Assembly (NCBI RefSeq): GCF_025460835.1
Contig: NZ_JAMXAY010000006.1
Span: 62,001-126,000, forward strand
From: Parapedobacter soli
Lineage (GTDB): Bacteria > Bacteroidota > Bacteroidia > Sphingobacteriales > Sphingobacteriaceae
DNA: 64,000 bases
Reading direction: 5' to 3'
Shown: positions 21,737 to 30,809 of the stretch, piece by piece
How the letters are laid out: each line of letters begins with the position of its first letter
Numbering within the stretch: the stretch's first letter is position 1
Translations under genes and position numbers: made by a program
The notes under the pieces: generated by a model
Seen by the model: the letters and a program-made list of their open reading frames with translations, nothing else
Database searches by the model: none
What the model was told of the DNA's origin: nothing

Positions 21737-24685
21737 ATGAAAAGACTAACGTTCAGGGCACACATTTATATTGGTTTCTCTTTGTTGATCGCTATACTGC
21801 TTATCAGCCTCTCCTACCTACTTTTACTATTCAAGCAGTTAGACATCGTCCACACTACCCTTACCAGCATACGCACTACATTTCTCGTCTCCGCGGTACT
21901 CGTTTTTGCACTCGTGGTATGGCTACTGTTTTACATCACTAAGACATTTGAACACTATAAGAAAATCGCCCTCCACACCCGTAAGGCTAACCGCGATTTA
22001 AGCAGGCTCTCCAGAGAAAAAGAGGATGACAACTGGATATTGAATGGTTTGGCAGGCCTCGACGACCACACGCGCGGCGGGCGTAGCGAAAAGGAGATTG
22101 CTATAAATGCCATCCGGATAGTCTGCCAGCACGTACAGGCAAAGGTAGGGATGATTTACCTCCGTAGTGCCTCCAGTAGCGACGTGTATGTCCATGCGGG
22201 GTCTTACGCCGTTGAGACTCCTGATATACAGCCAAAAATCATAACTGGGCAAGGTCTTATTGGCGAAAGCATTTCGGCAAAAAAACAATTCGTCTTGCCC
22301 GACATACCTGAAAACTACCTCACTGTAACCTCTTCATTAGGCCATACCCAACCGAGAAATATTGTTATCCAACCCTTGGTATACGAAGAAGAAGTGCTGG
22401 GCGTGATGGAAATCGGCTTTTTCCGCGAGGTGGATAAGAAAACCCTCCGTTTCCTCGACCGGGCGGGCATTACATTGGCGGTAGCCAGTAAAGTGTCGTA
22501 CGCACATGCCGCCCTCACCCACCTTTACGAAGAGACCCAGCAACAGGCCGAAGAGCTGGAGGCACAACAAGAGGAATTGCGGGTAAACCAAGAGGAACTC
22601 AAGCACACCAACCTGGAGCTCGAAGAAAAAGCCCACCTCCTGGAAGAGCACAACGTCTCCCTGGAACTCGCCCGACAGTCGTTCGCCATGAAGGTCGACG
22701 AGTTGGAACAATCGGGCAAATATAAATCGGAGTTTATGGCCAATATTAGCCATGAACTGCGCACACCACTCAACAGTATCCTCATCCTTGCCAAGTTGCT
22801 GGAAGACAATAAAAACGGCAACCTCAACGCCGAACAGGTGAAATATGCTTCCGTTATCCACAATGCAGGATCGGATTTGCTCGGCCTCATCAACGATATC
22901 TTGGACTTGTCGAAAATCGAGTCGGGGAATGTCGAATTATTGATGGAATCCATCGCCTTATCGTCGATCGCGGAAGACATGCTCGACCTTTTCGGGAGCG
23001 TTGCCGACAGTAAATCAATCGACTTCCGTATTTCGGTGGACGAAGGTGTACCCGCTGCCATCACTTCCGATGAGCAGCGTTTAAGGCAAATACTCAGGAA
23101 CCTACTTTCCAACGCCTTCAAATTCACGAAAGAAGAGGGGCGGGTAGAACTGCGGTTCACCCTGGCCGACCAAGCCCTGGCAATCGCCGTGTCAGACACC
23201 GGGGTGGGCATTTCCGATGAGAAACAGCAGCTGATTTTCGAGGCATTCAAACAGGCCGACGGCTCCACGAGCCGCCAATTCGGTGGCACCGGGCTCGGGC
23301 TGTCTATCTCCAAGGAGCTAGCCGCACTGCTTGGTGGCCACATCCAGCTGGAAAGCGAATTGGGCCGGGGCAGCACCTTCACCTTATTCCTGCCGCTACG
23401 CCACGATCCGCAGATGGCCGATACAGCTGGCCCCGCGCTAGCGCAGGCCCCAAAAACAATGGCTGTGACACCACGGCCATCGGTAACGGACACCACCGGG
23501 CCGAAACGGCTACTGATTATTGAAGACGACGCCTTTTTCGCTGATATCTTAGCGACGTATGCCAAAGAAAGGGGCTTTGAAACACTGGTCGCTAATCAGG
23601 GCGACACAGGCTTGAAAATGGCTGCCGATTTACGGCCCGACGCCATCATCCTCGACATTATGCTGCCCGTAATGGACGGATGGACGGTACTCAAAAAATT
23701 GAAGAGCAATCCAGCCACCCAGAATATCCCGGTACACCTGATGTCGGCCGATCATCGGAAACGTATCGATATCGAAGCCGATACGGTAGGATTCCTGGAA
23801 AAACCGGTTAATAAGAAATCACTGGATGAGGTATTCATCCACCTGCACCAGATTATAGCAACGCCGCTGAAAAAAGTGCTCGTGGTGGAAGACCATGAGA
23901 TACAAAGCGATAATCTAAAAGACTTCTTACTGAACAGCGGCGTGGACGTAACGCAGGCCTTCACCGGCAGGGAGGCGCTCGACTCCCTGGAATCGGGCGA
24001 GCATTACGATTGCATCGTATTGGATCTCGACCTCCCCGACATTTCGGGGATTGACCTGCTAGACACGATAAAGAGCAAGCCGCAACATGGCGATATACCG
24101 GTAATCATCAATACCGCCATGGAACTCACATCCGAAATGACCAGCCATATTCTGGAGCATGCCAAAACCATGGTGCTGAAATCGGACAAATCCAATACCC
24201 GTATCCTAGACGAGGTGCACTTGTTCATAAACAGACTGAACGACGACAACCCCACGGCTGATCGGCTCCAGTCGGTACACCCCGGATCAAACCCCATCCA
24301 AATGGATGATGTATTGACGGGAAAACGTATCTTGCTGGTGGATGATGATATGCGGAATATTTTTTCGTTGAACATGGTATTTGCGCCGTATGAAATGGCT
24401 GTTGACACAGCCAACAATGGGCGCGAAGCGTTGGAAGTGCTGCAAAGCAATCCTGATATCGCCTTGGTTTTGATGGATATCATGATGCCCGAAATGGATG
24501 GCTATGAAGCGATTGCGGAAATTCGAGCAAACAAGAAGTTCTCGGAGCTACCCATCATTGCCATAACGGCCAAAGCAATGCCGGACGACCGCCAGCGCGT
24601 ACTTGATGCCGGTGCCAACGACTATATCGCGAAGCCGGTTGACATAAAAAAGCTGCTTTCACTGATACGGGTATGGCTAAGTTAA
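21737..24685 (+). CDS. Hybrid sensor histidine kinase with GAF domain and three receiver domains
   Basis: About 982 residues from ATG 21737 (MKRLTFRAHIYIGF); an ATG at 21722 is a near alternative, while longer starts overlap the previous gene or precede the promoter box. Order (approximate): two membrane helices (9-32, 48-68), GAF domain (112-252), Gln/Glu-rich coiled coil (262-332), HisKA with phospho-acceptor His339 in FMANISHELRTP, HATPase_c with N, G1 and G2 boxes (GTGLGLSISKELAALLGG), then three receiver domains, each with a phosphorylatable Asp (LDIMLP, LDLDLP, MDIMMP) and the conserved Lys. No output domain. It opens a four-gene cassette with cheR, cheB and a second hybrid kinase, and is probably a phosphorelay hub sensing a cytosolic or small-molecule signal. 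Confidence 0.92.
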   Translation: MKRLTFRAHIYIGFSLLIAILLISLSYLLLLFKQLDIVHTTLTSIRTTFLVSAVLVFALVVWLLFYITKTFEHYKKIALHTRKANRDLSRLSREKEDDNWILNGLAGLDDHTRGGRSEKEIAINAIRIVCQHVQAKVGMIYLRSASSSDVYVHAGSYAVETPDIQPKIITGQGLIGESISAKKQFVLPDIPENYLTVTSSLGHTQPRNIVIQPLVYEEEVLGVMEIGFFREVDKKTLRFLDRAGITLAVASKVSYAHAALTHLYEETQQQAEELEAQQEELRVNQEELKHTNLELEEKAHLLEEHNVSLELARQSFAMKVDELEQSGKYKSEFMANISHELRTPLNSILILAKLLEDNKNGNLNAEQVKYASVIHNAGSDLLGLINDILDLSKIESGNVELLMESIALSSIAEDMLDLFGSVADSKSIDFRISVDEGVPAAITSDEQRLRQILRNLLSNAFKFTKEEGRVELRFTLADQALAIAVSDTGVGISDEKQQLIFEAFKQADGSTSRQFGGTGLGLSISKELAALLGGHIQLESELGRGSTFTLFLPLRHDPQMADTAGPALAQAPKTMAVTPRPSVTDTTGPKRLLIIEDDAFFADILATYAKERGFETLVANQGDTGLKMAADLRPDAIILDIMLPVMDGWTVLKKLKSNPATQNIPVHLMSADHRKRIDIEADTVGFLEKPVNKKSLDEVFIHLHQIIATPLKKVLVVEDHEIQSDNLKDFLLNSGVDVTQAFTGREALDSLESGEHYDCIVLDLDLPDISGIDLLDTIKSKPQHGDIPVIINTAMELTSEMTSHILEHAKTMVLKSDKSNTRILDEVHLFINRLNDDNPTADRLQSVHPGSNPIQMDDVLTGKRILLVDDDMRNIFSLNMVFAPYEMAVDTANNGREALEVLQSNPDIALVLMDIMMPEMDGYEAIAEIRANKKFSELPIIAITAKAMPDDRQRVLDAGANDYIAKPVDIKKLLSLIRVWLS

Positions 24686-24695
24686 GTAACAGGTA

Positions 24696-25508
24696 ATGGC
24701 AATATCATTCGGACACATCGAAGAGCTCATAGCGCTGGTCGACAACGTCTATAGTTTCGATTTAGGCGGCTATTCGCGTGCGTCCCTCAAACGCCGTGTA
24801 TCGCGTATCCTAACGATTTACGACATTGACTTTGCCGGCTTGAAATACAACTTAGTGAATTCACCGGGTTTCTTCAACAAATTCCTTATCGAGATCACGG
24901 TCAACGTGACCGAGATGTTCCGCGATCCGCCGTTCTACAAAAGCGTACGCGAGGAAATATGCCCTTACCTAGCAACCTTCCCGCATATCAAGGTATGGAG
25001 TGCGGGATGTGCGACGGGTGAAGAAGTTTATTCCCTTGCCATCGTACTTAGCGAACAAGGATTGTACAACCGCTCTTTCATCTATGGTACGGACATCAAC
25101 ACAGCGGTTATAGAACGTGCCAAACAGGGAGTCATCGACCTGAGAAAAATGAAGACATATTCCGATAATTACCTGCAAACTGAGCCGAACAGCTCACTGT
25201 CGGGATACTATACAGCGAAATACGATGCCGCGGTTATCCGGCACGAGCTCCGTAAGAACATCTTGTTTTCAACACACAACCTCATCTCCGATGGCGTCTT
25301 CAATGAGTTCCAACTGATTACCTGCCGCAACGTGCTCATTTATTTCGATACAGCATTCCAATATAAAATAACCGAATTGCTCCACGCAAGCCTAACTTTA
25401 TTCGGTTTCCTCTGCCTCGGCGCCAAGGAGACACTCGCCTCGAATGATCTGAAAAATAAATTCCGTATAATCAATAAAACATATAATATTTACCAAAAAA
25501 TTGCTTGA
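24696..25508 (+). CDS. cheR: CheR-type protein-glutamate O-methyltransferase
   Basis: 270 residues: a short N-terminal helical domain (about 1-75, with SRASLKRRVSRIL) and a SAM-binding domain with WSAGCATGEEVYSLA (101-115), TDINTAVIERAKQG and LITCRNVLIYF. The motif set is complete, so it should be an active methyltransferase. CheR normally methylates chemoreceptors, but no receptor, CheA or CheW gene is here. It starts 10 bases after the hybrid kinase and overlaps cheB by 8 bases. The target is more likely the kinase coiled coil or another membrane protein; that is inference. Confidence 0.9.
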   Translation: MAISFGHIEELIALVDNVYSFDLGGYSRASLKRRVSRILTIYDIDFAGLKYNLVNSPGFFNKFLIEITVNVTEMFRDPPFYKSVREEICPYLATFPHIKVWSAGCATGEEVYSLAIVLSEQGLYNRSFIYGTDINTAVIERAKQGVIDLRKMKTYSDNYLQTEPNSSLSGYYTAKYDAAVIRHELRKNILFSTHNLISDGVFNEFQLITCRNVLIYFDTAFQYKITELLHASLTLFGFLCLGAKETLASNDLKNKFRIINKTYNIYQKIA

Positions 25509-26115
25509 ATTAAGTACACATATCGTCTACAAGCTCCAACGCACCGGAGTACTCGTTCTAGGCTGTTCGGCCGGCGGTTTTGAGTTGTTGACGCATATAC
25601 TTCAAGCACTGCCGCCGACCCTCCCTTATGGTGTCTTGGCGGTCATCCACCGGAATGCCCGGTATGAAACGCACCTCGAAAAGAAGCTTGCCGATAAATG
25701 TGCTATCGGTATCAAAGCAGCAGCCGACAAAGAGCCGATTGAGTCTGCCACCGCATATTTCGCACCTGCCGGATACCACCTGCTGGTGGAACCCAACCGC
25801 AGCCTGTCTTTGGACGTTTCCGAGCCCGTTCATTTCTGCAGGCCCTCGATCGACGTGACTATGCAGAGCGCAGCAGACGTGTACGGGCCAGCCACCGCTG
25901 CAATATTGCTATCAGGAGCCAACAAAGACGGCGCCATGGGCATGATGTCAATCCACCGTGCAGGCGGGCTATGCATCGCACAGGACCCCCGCTATGCGGA
26001 AATCGACACGATGCCTGCGGCAGCCGTAGCGCTGGGGGGTGTCCACCTGATCCTCAGAAACGATGAACTCATCATATTCAGCAAACAGCTGAGCAACTAT
26101 ACTTTTAGGAATTAG
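25501..26115 (+). CDS. cheB: CheB-type methylesterase domain protein without receiver domain
   Basis: 204 residues, corresponding to the catalytic domain of CheB only. The triad is visible: Ser23 in GCSAGG, His50 in AVIHRN, Asp143 in SGANKDGAMG. The start is read as TTG at 25501, overlapping the cheR stop by 8 bases, since there is no ATG or GTG before the Ser motif. Lacking the N-terminal receiver domain, it cannot be switched by phosphorylation in the classical way. It probably reverses the methylation made by the upstream CheR. The second hybrid kinase begins 2 bases after its stop. Confidence 0.88.
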   Translation: MLELSTHIVYKLQRTGVLVLGCSAGGFELLTHILQALPPTLPYGVLAVIHRNARYETHLEKKLADKCAIGIKAAADKEPIESATAYFAPAGYHLLVEPNRSLSLDVSEPVHFCRPSIDVTMQSAADVYGPATAAILLSGANKDGAMGMMSIHRAGGLCIAQDPRYAEIDTMPAAAVALGGVHLILRNDELIIFSKQLSNYTFRN

Positions 26116-26117
26116 TC

Positions 26118-27731
26118 ATGGAGAAATTGAAGTTAGTTATTGTAGACGACAAAGAAGAGAATGTATTGAGCCTGAAGGCACTGCTAGCGGATATAGACAA
26201 CCTGGATATCTGGGGAAGCACCTCACCCAACGACGCACTCCGATACTGTTGGAACAACGATGTCGCCATTGCGATGGTAGATGTGCAGATGCCAGAAATC
26301 AACGGGTTCGAATTCGTTTCGTTGCTTCAAAACAATCCAAAGACCTGGCAGATCATGGCCATCATGGTAACAGCAATATCCAAAGAAGACAAATTCCTGC
26401 TCAAAGGGCTTCATAGTGGTGCGGTAGATTACCTTTACAAACCGCTAAATCCCGATATTACCGTTGCAAAAGTGAAATCGTTTATGCAGCAAGTGTATAT
26501 CCAGCGGGAGCTGAAACGAAAAAACGAAGAACTCGAACGATCCCATATCGAGTTGGTCAACGCAAAAAAAGAAGCTGACCAAGCGCGCAAGTCGAAAGAA
26601 AATTTCCTTGCCAACATGAGCCACGAAATCCGGACACCCATCAACGGCATCATGGGCATTACCACGATGCTCCGCAACTCGCCACTCAATAACCAGCAAT
26701 CCGAGTGGTTGGACTACCTCGAAAATGCATCCCAACAATTACTCCTCATTATCAACGATATCCTCGACCTGTCGAAAATCGATTCGGGCAAAATGCGGCT
26801 CGACTACTCACGTACATCATTGAGCAAAATCATCGAGGAGCTCAACAACCTCTTTAATTACAAGGCGGAACAAAAGGGGATTGTCTTCCAAACCATCGTA
26901 GACAGCAAGCTACCCAAACACATCTTGGCCGATTCACTTCGGCTTACACAGATACTGAGCAATCTCATCTCCAATGGCATCAAATTCACCGAACAGGGCA
27001 GCGTAATACTGGAAGCCAAACTGCTCGGCTGCGAGGATCAACGTGTCCATATCCAGTTTTCTGTAAAAGATACCGGTATCGGCATCAACAGCAATGCCAT
27101 CGACAAGATTTTCCAATCGTTCGAACAGGGCGAAGAAGGGATTACCAAACGTTTCGGCGGCACCGGCCTCGGGCTTGCTATCGTGAAACGGCTGGTTATC
27201 CTTTACCAGGGTGAAATCCACGCCTACAGCGAACTGGGTAAAGGCAGCGAATTCGTATTCACCTGCTGGTTTGACGAGGCCGATTCGGATACGGCACCGA
27301 AATCAGACAAAAAACAATACACCGATCTGGCACCGCTCAACGACGTCACTATCCTATTGGCCGAAGACAATGAGCTGAACAGCTTCATGGTGACTCACAT
27401 GCTGAAAACGTGGGGCATCGTGGTAGACACGGTAAAAAACGGGAAAGAAGCGCTAGACAAGGTCGAAACAACCCCATACAGCCTGATCCTCATGGATGCC
27501 CACATGCCCGTGATGAGCGGTTTCGAAGCCATCCGGACAATCAGGGAAGACAAGCGGGAGCACATCCGGCAGATCCCCATCATTTCTATTTCGGCATCGG
27601 TGCTCCAACGCGAACAGCAAGCGGCTTATGCTGCAGGGGCCGACGCCGTGGTAGGCAAGCCTTTTGACCCCGTGGCCTTGTATCAGCTCATCAGAACGCT
27701 TACAGAAACGAAAAATGAAACCACTGCATGA
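26118..27731 (+). CDS. Hybrid histidine kinase, REC-HisKA-HATPase-REC
   Basis: 537 residues, no membrane segment. Order: receiver domain (about 3-122; phospho-Asp55 in VDVQMPE, Lys108), coiled coil (128-165), HisKA with His169 in LANMSHEIRTPING, HATPase_c (about 280-395; GIGINSNAIDKIFQSFEQ, GGTGLGLAIVKRL) and a C-terminal receiver domain (about 410-530; LMDAHMPVMSG). With a receiver at the front it is likely controlled by another kinase, plausibly the membrane kinase at the head of the operon. Last gene of the cassette. No DNA-binding output is encoded, so the response regulator acting on genes must be elsewhere. Confidence 0.92.
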   Translation: MEKLKLVIVDDKEENVLSLKALLADIDNLDIWGSTSPNDALRYCWNNDVAIAMVDVQMPEINGFEFVSLLQNNPKTWQIMAIMVTAISKEDKFLLKGLHSGAVDYLYKPLNPDITVAKVKSFMQQVYIQRELKRKNEELERSHIELVNAKKEADQARKSKENFLANMSHEIRTPINGIMGITTMLRNSPLNNQQSEWLDYLENASQQLLLIINDILDLSKIDSGKMRLDYSRTSLSKIIEELNNLFNYKAEQKGIVFQTIVDSKLPKHILADSLRLTQILSNLISNGIKFTEQGSVILEAKLLGCEDQRVHIQFSVKDTGIGINSNAIDKIFQSFEQGEEGITKRFGGTGLGLAIVKRLVILYQGEIHAYSELGKGSEFVFTCWFDEADSDTAPKSDKKQYTDLAPLNDVTILLAEDNELNSFMVTHMLKTWGIVVDTVKNGKEALDKVETTPYSLILMDAHMPVMSGFEAIRTIREDKREHIRQIPIISISASVLQREQQAAYAAGADAVVGKPFDPVALYQLIRTLTETKNETTA

Positions 27732-27773
27732 TATTAAAAATGCATTAAATTACATTTTAGTGATAAATACACT

Positions 27774-27803
27774 TTTGTTGCATTCCAAATTCGCTTACCT
27801 TTG
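27774..27803 (+). promoter_or_regulatory. Promoter of the azurin gene
   Basis: TTTG at 27774-27777, 18 bases, TACCTTTG at 27796-27803: both boxes are full matches. The transcript would have a 5' leader of about 68 bases. Confidence 0.7.
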
Positions 27804-27876
27804 GGGCGCAAACAAACAACAGGTTGCATTGTTAATATAGATAAAGCATTATCTGAACACTAGATTTAAACAAAAA

Positions 27877-28416
27877 ATGAAACAGTTTTTTTTAATCCCC
27901 GTGGTTGCGGGAGCAGTTCTCGCCGCCGCTTGCGGAGGTAACCAATCCAATGAAGGATCATCAACTGAAACAACGGAAACCGCGGCTACCGAGCAAGCAG
28001 CGCCTGCAGTAGACATCCCCGGTTTGGAAGATGTTGCCGTTAGCAACGAGATCGCACTGGAAGGTAACGACCTGATGCAATTTGACAAAACACTTTTCCG
28101 TGTTAAAGCCGGTGAGACCGTGAAGTTAACCTTTAAGAATGTGGGCGAAATGCCTAAGGAATCCATGGGCCACAACGTTGTTGTGCTGCAGCCCGGAACG
28201 GATTTACCTGCGTTTGGTGGCGAAGCCATCAAAGCTGTCGATTCCGAATACATCCCCGTAACGTTCTCCTCGTCTATCGTTGCTCACACCAAACTCCTGG
28301 GCCCTGGAGAAACGGACGCAATCGAATTCACACTGGATAGTAAGGGTGTATATCCATTCCTTTGCAGCTTCCCCGGCCACTACGGTGTAATGCAAGGTAA
28401 AATCGTTGCTGAATAG
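27877..28416 (+). CDS. Azurin-family cupredoxin lipoprotein
   Basis: 179 residues. Lipoprotein signal with lipobox LAAAC (Cys19), an Ser/Thr/Glu-rich linker (21-48), then an azurin domain. Type 1 copper ligands are all visible: His99 (SMGHN), Cys163 (FLCSFPGHYGVMQG), His168 and Met172. It is thus a membrane-tethered electron carrier in the periplasm or at the outer membrane. The linker suggests it reaches out from its lipid anchor to partners such as cytochromes. It is a single-gene transcript with a strong promoter and terminator. Confidence 0.93.
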   Translation: MKQFFLIPVVAGAVLAAACGGNQSNEGSSTETTETAATEQAAPAVDIPGLEDVAVSNEIALEGNDLMQFDKTLFRVKAGETVKLTFKNVGEMPKESMGHNVVVLQPGTDLPAFGGEAIKAVDSEYIPVTFSSSIVAHTKLLGPGETDAIEFTLDSKGVYPFLCSFPGHYGVMQGKIVAE

Positions 28417-28440
28417 CCGATTACTCAGCATAAAATATTG

Positions 28441-28469
28441 AAAAGACAGTCAATCGGCTGTCTTTTTTT
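28441..28469 (+). terminator. Terminator after azurin
   Basis: AAAAGACAG (28441-28449) pairs with CTGTCTTTT (28458-28466), 8-base loop, continuing into a T-run. Confidence 0.85.
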
Positions 28470-28472
28470 GTG

Positions 28473-28480
28473 TATCTTTG
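28473..28480 (+). promoter_or_regulatory. -7 promoter box of the first lipoamide dehydrogenase gene
   Basis: TATCTTTG, full TAnnTTTG match, 27 bases before the ATG at 28508; no clear -33 box. Confidence 0.45.
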
Positions 28481-28507
28481 GGAAATCGAATTGAATAATT
28501 TCATCAC

Positions 28508-29914
28508 ATGCAATACGACGTCATCATCATCGGCAGCGGGCCGGGTGGGTATGTAGCCGCCATCCGTTGTGCCCAATTGGGTTTGAAAACCGCTATCATC
28601 GAAAAATACAACACATTTGGTGGCACCTGTCTCAACGTAGGCTGCATTCCATCGAAAGCATTGCTGGACTCTTCGGAGCATTACCATAATGCGGCCCACC
28701 ATTTCGGGGGGCACGGCATCAACCTCAGCGACCTGGAGGTAGATATGAAGAAGATGGTTGCCCGGAAAGATGATGTCATTGCCCAGAACGTTGCCGGGAT
28801 CGCGTTCCTCTTCAAGAAGAACAAAATCGATAGTTTCGTTGGCGTTGGCTCATTTGTCGACAAAAACACGGTGAAGATCACCACGTCCGACGGAAAAAAG
28901 GAGCAGATCACGGGCAAAAACGTAATCATTGCATCGGGATCTAAACCCACGGCACTCCCCTTCCTGCCTATCGATAAGAAACGAATCATCACCTCTACGG
29001 AAGCACTGGCACTCAGCGAAGTGCCCAACCACCTGATCATCATCGGTGGAGGGGTTATCGGGCTGGAGCTTGGCTCGGTATACGCACGCCTCGGCGCCAA
29101 GGTATCGGTAGTGGAATATGAAAAAAGCATCATCCCCACAATGGACGGTGGCCTGGGTAAGGAGCTGCAGCGCGTACTGAAGAAATCGCTTGGCATGGAG
29201 TTTTACCTGGGACACAAGGTAACGGGCGCCACGGCCAAAGGGAAGAAAGTAACCGTGAATGCCGAAAATGCCAAGGGAGAGGCCGTTAAGTGGGAAGGTG
29301 ACTACTGCATTGTAGCCGTGGGCCGTACCGCTTATACGGAGGGGCTCGGACTCGAAAATATCGGTATCACACTGGAGGACCGGGGTAAAAAGATACCCGT
29401 AAACGAGCACCTCGAAACTCCCGTGGCAGGTGTTTATGCCATCGGCGACGTGGTAAAGGGTGCCATGCTGGCCCACAAAGCAGAAGACGAAGGCGTATAT
29501 GTTGCCGAGCGGCTGGCCGGCCAGAAACCGCATATCGATTACAACCTTATTCCCGGTGTGGTATACACATGGCCGGAGGTTGCCAGTGTTGGTAAAACCG
29601 AAGAGCAGCTGAAGGCGGAGGGGCACCGATATAAAGCGGGGTCGTTCCCGTTCAAAGCCAGTGGCCGCGCCAAAGCCAGCGGCGATACCGATGGCTTCGT
29701 AAAAGTATTGGCTGATACCGCAACCGACGAGATACTCGGTGTGCACATGATCGGGCCGCGCGCAGCCGATATGATTGCCGAAGCTGCCGTAGCCATGGAA
29801 TACCGGGCCTCGGCCGAAGACATTGCGCGGATCTGTCACGCCCACCCTACCTACACGGAGGCATTCCGGGAAGCAGCGCTTGCCGCCACGGATAACCGTG
29901 CCATCCACATGTAA
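28508..29914 (+). CDS. lpdA: Dihydrolipoyl dehydrogenase, copy 1 (E3 of 2-oxoacid dehydrogenase complexes)
   Basis: 468 residues. FAD-binding GSGPGGYVAAIRCAQLG, redox-active disulfide GGTCLNVGCIPSK, NAD-binding GGGVIGLELGSVYARLG, second FAD contact GVYAIGDVVKGAMLAHKAEDEG, and the catalytic His-Glu pair HAHPTYTEAFREA. It reoxidises dihydrolipoamide and makes NADH. It differs clearly from the second copy at 30.8 kb (GTCLNVG versus GICLNWG; longer 110-140 region), so the two probably serve different complexes. The thioesterase gene follows 19 bases after its stop. Confidence 0.93.
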   Translation: MQYDVIIIGSGPGGYVAAIRCAQLGLKTAIIEKYNTFGGTCLNVGCIPSKALLDSSEHYHNAAHHFGGHGINLSDLEVDMKKMVARKDDVIAQNVAGIAFLFKKNKIDSFVGVGSFVDKNTVKITTSDGKKEQITGKNVIIASGSKPTALPFLPIDKKRIITSTEALALSEVPNHLIIIGGGVIGLELGSVYARLGAKVSVVEYEKSIIPTMDGGLGKELQRVLKKSLGMEFYLGHKVTGATAKGKKVTVNAENAKGEAVKWEGDYCIVAVGRTAYTEGLGLENIGITLEDRGKKIPVNEHLETPVAGVYAIGDVVKGAMLAHKAEDEGVYVAERLAGQKPHIDYNLIPGVVYTWPEVASVGKTEEQLKAEGHRYKAGSFPFKASGRAKASGDTDGFVKVLADTATDEILGVHMIGPRAADMIAEAAVAMEYRASAEDIARICHAHPTYTEAFREAALAATDNRAIHM

Positions 29915-29933
29915 GTTTAAGCTTGATCCCACG

Positions 29934-30323
29934 ATGAATTTCCATACCCGAAAATGGGTCAAACCCGAAGACCTAAACCCCAACGGGACACTTTTCGGTG
30001 GCACGTTGCTCCGATGGATTGACGAAGAGGCCGTCATTTACGCCATCGTGCAGCTCGGCAACCAACATGTGGTTACCAAGTTTATCTCCGAAATCAATTT
30101 CGTGAGTTCGGCACGCAAAGGCGATATCATCGAGCTCGGCATCACCGCCACGCATTTCGGGCGCACCTCCATCACGCTGACGTGCCAGGTGCGCAATAAA
30201 ATCACCCGTAAAAGCATTCTGACGATCGACAAACTGGTGTTTGTAAACCTCGATGTAGATGGCAATCCCACGCCGCATGGCAAGACGGAAATCACCTATG
30301 CCAATTCCGCCAACAAGCCCTAG
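29934..30323 (+). CDS. Acyl-CoA thioesterase, hotdog fold
   Basis: 129 residues from ATG 29934; a longer reading frame starting within the lipoamide dehydrogenase gene is not plausible because the hotdog domain begins here. Motifs: NPNGTLFGGTLLRWIDEEAVIYA (catalytic Asn/Asp helix of the YciA/BACH group), KFISEINFVSSARKGDIIELG, and GRTSITLTCQVRN. It probably hydrolyses fatty acyl-CoA in the cytosol. It follows lpd copy 1 closely and ends 2 bases from the convergent DUF3817 gene. Confidence 0.87.
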   Translation: MNFHTRKWVKPEDLNPNGTLFGGTLLRWIDEEAVIYAIVQLGNQHVVTKFISEINFVSSARKGDIIELGITATHFGRTSITLTCQVRNKITRKSILTIDKLVFVNLDVDGNPTPHGKTEITYANSANKP

Positions 30324-30325
30324 CG

Positions 30326-30628
30326 CTATCCTTCATGCCGCAGCTTCCTTTCTACAAAGAAGGGAGCAAAGGGAATCAATGATGCCAAAAAGAATGTGAT
30401 TACCCGGCCTATTTTCCATTTATACCGGTCCATACAGGCCCAGAGCAGGTATACGTAGGCAATAAATAGGGCACCGTGGGCCCAGCCGACATATTTTACC
30501 CCCAATACCGCCCAGTCGTAGTCGGTGGTGCGCTTCAATACCGAAAACATGACCAGCACCACCATCGATATCCCCTCGATGAGGGCAATATTACAGAACC
30601 ATTTCAAGGTTTGTTTCGTTATACGCAT
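30326..30628 (-). CDS. DUF3817 small membrane protein
   Basis: 100 residues with three membrane helices (about 8-28, 42-64, 74-92). The signature IALIEGISMVVLVM..LKR and KYVGWAHGALFIAYVYLLW marks DUF3817, a family often found beside membrane or metabolic genes, function unknown. It is convergent with the thioesterase gene and stands alone. Confidence 0.87.
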   Translation of the reverse strand: MRITKQTLKWFCNIALIEGISMVVLVMFSVLKRTTDYDWAVLGVKYVGWAHGALFIAYVYLLWACMDRYKWKIGRVITFFLASLIPFAPFFVERKLRHEG

Positions 30629-30734
30629 CGTTCATCATTTTGGGCCGCAAGATAGCCAATTATCCGCCCCGAATAAGATTGGCGGATCGCTTTGACTGAA
30701 ATGTGACGGTAAGATATTCTTAAAAAAATTTATG

Positions 30735-30742
30735 TAAGTTTG
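30735..30742 (+). promoter_or_regulatory. -7 promoter box of the second lipoamide dehydrogenase gene
   Basis: TAAGTTTG, full match, 67 bases before the ATG at 30810. No clear -33 TTG at the usual spacing. Confidence 0.45.
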
Positions 30743-30809
30743 TAACCACTATAAAGGTTTGGAATAGCAACTGAAACGTGAATCAATCTCAAGAAAGCAA
30801 CTAAAATAT

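Noticed and set aside
22525-23565. 346-codon open frame on the minus strand
   Set aside because: Antisense to the kinase core of the hybrid histidine kinase; Ser-rich translation without any known pattern.
28850-30037. 395-codon open frame on the minus strand
   Set aside because: Antisense to lipoamide dehydrogenase copy 1 and the thioesterase, both of which have complete motifs.
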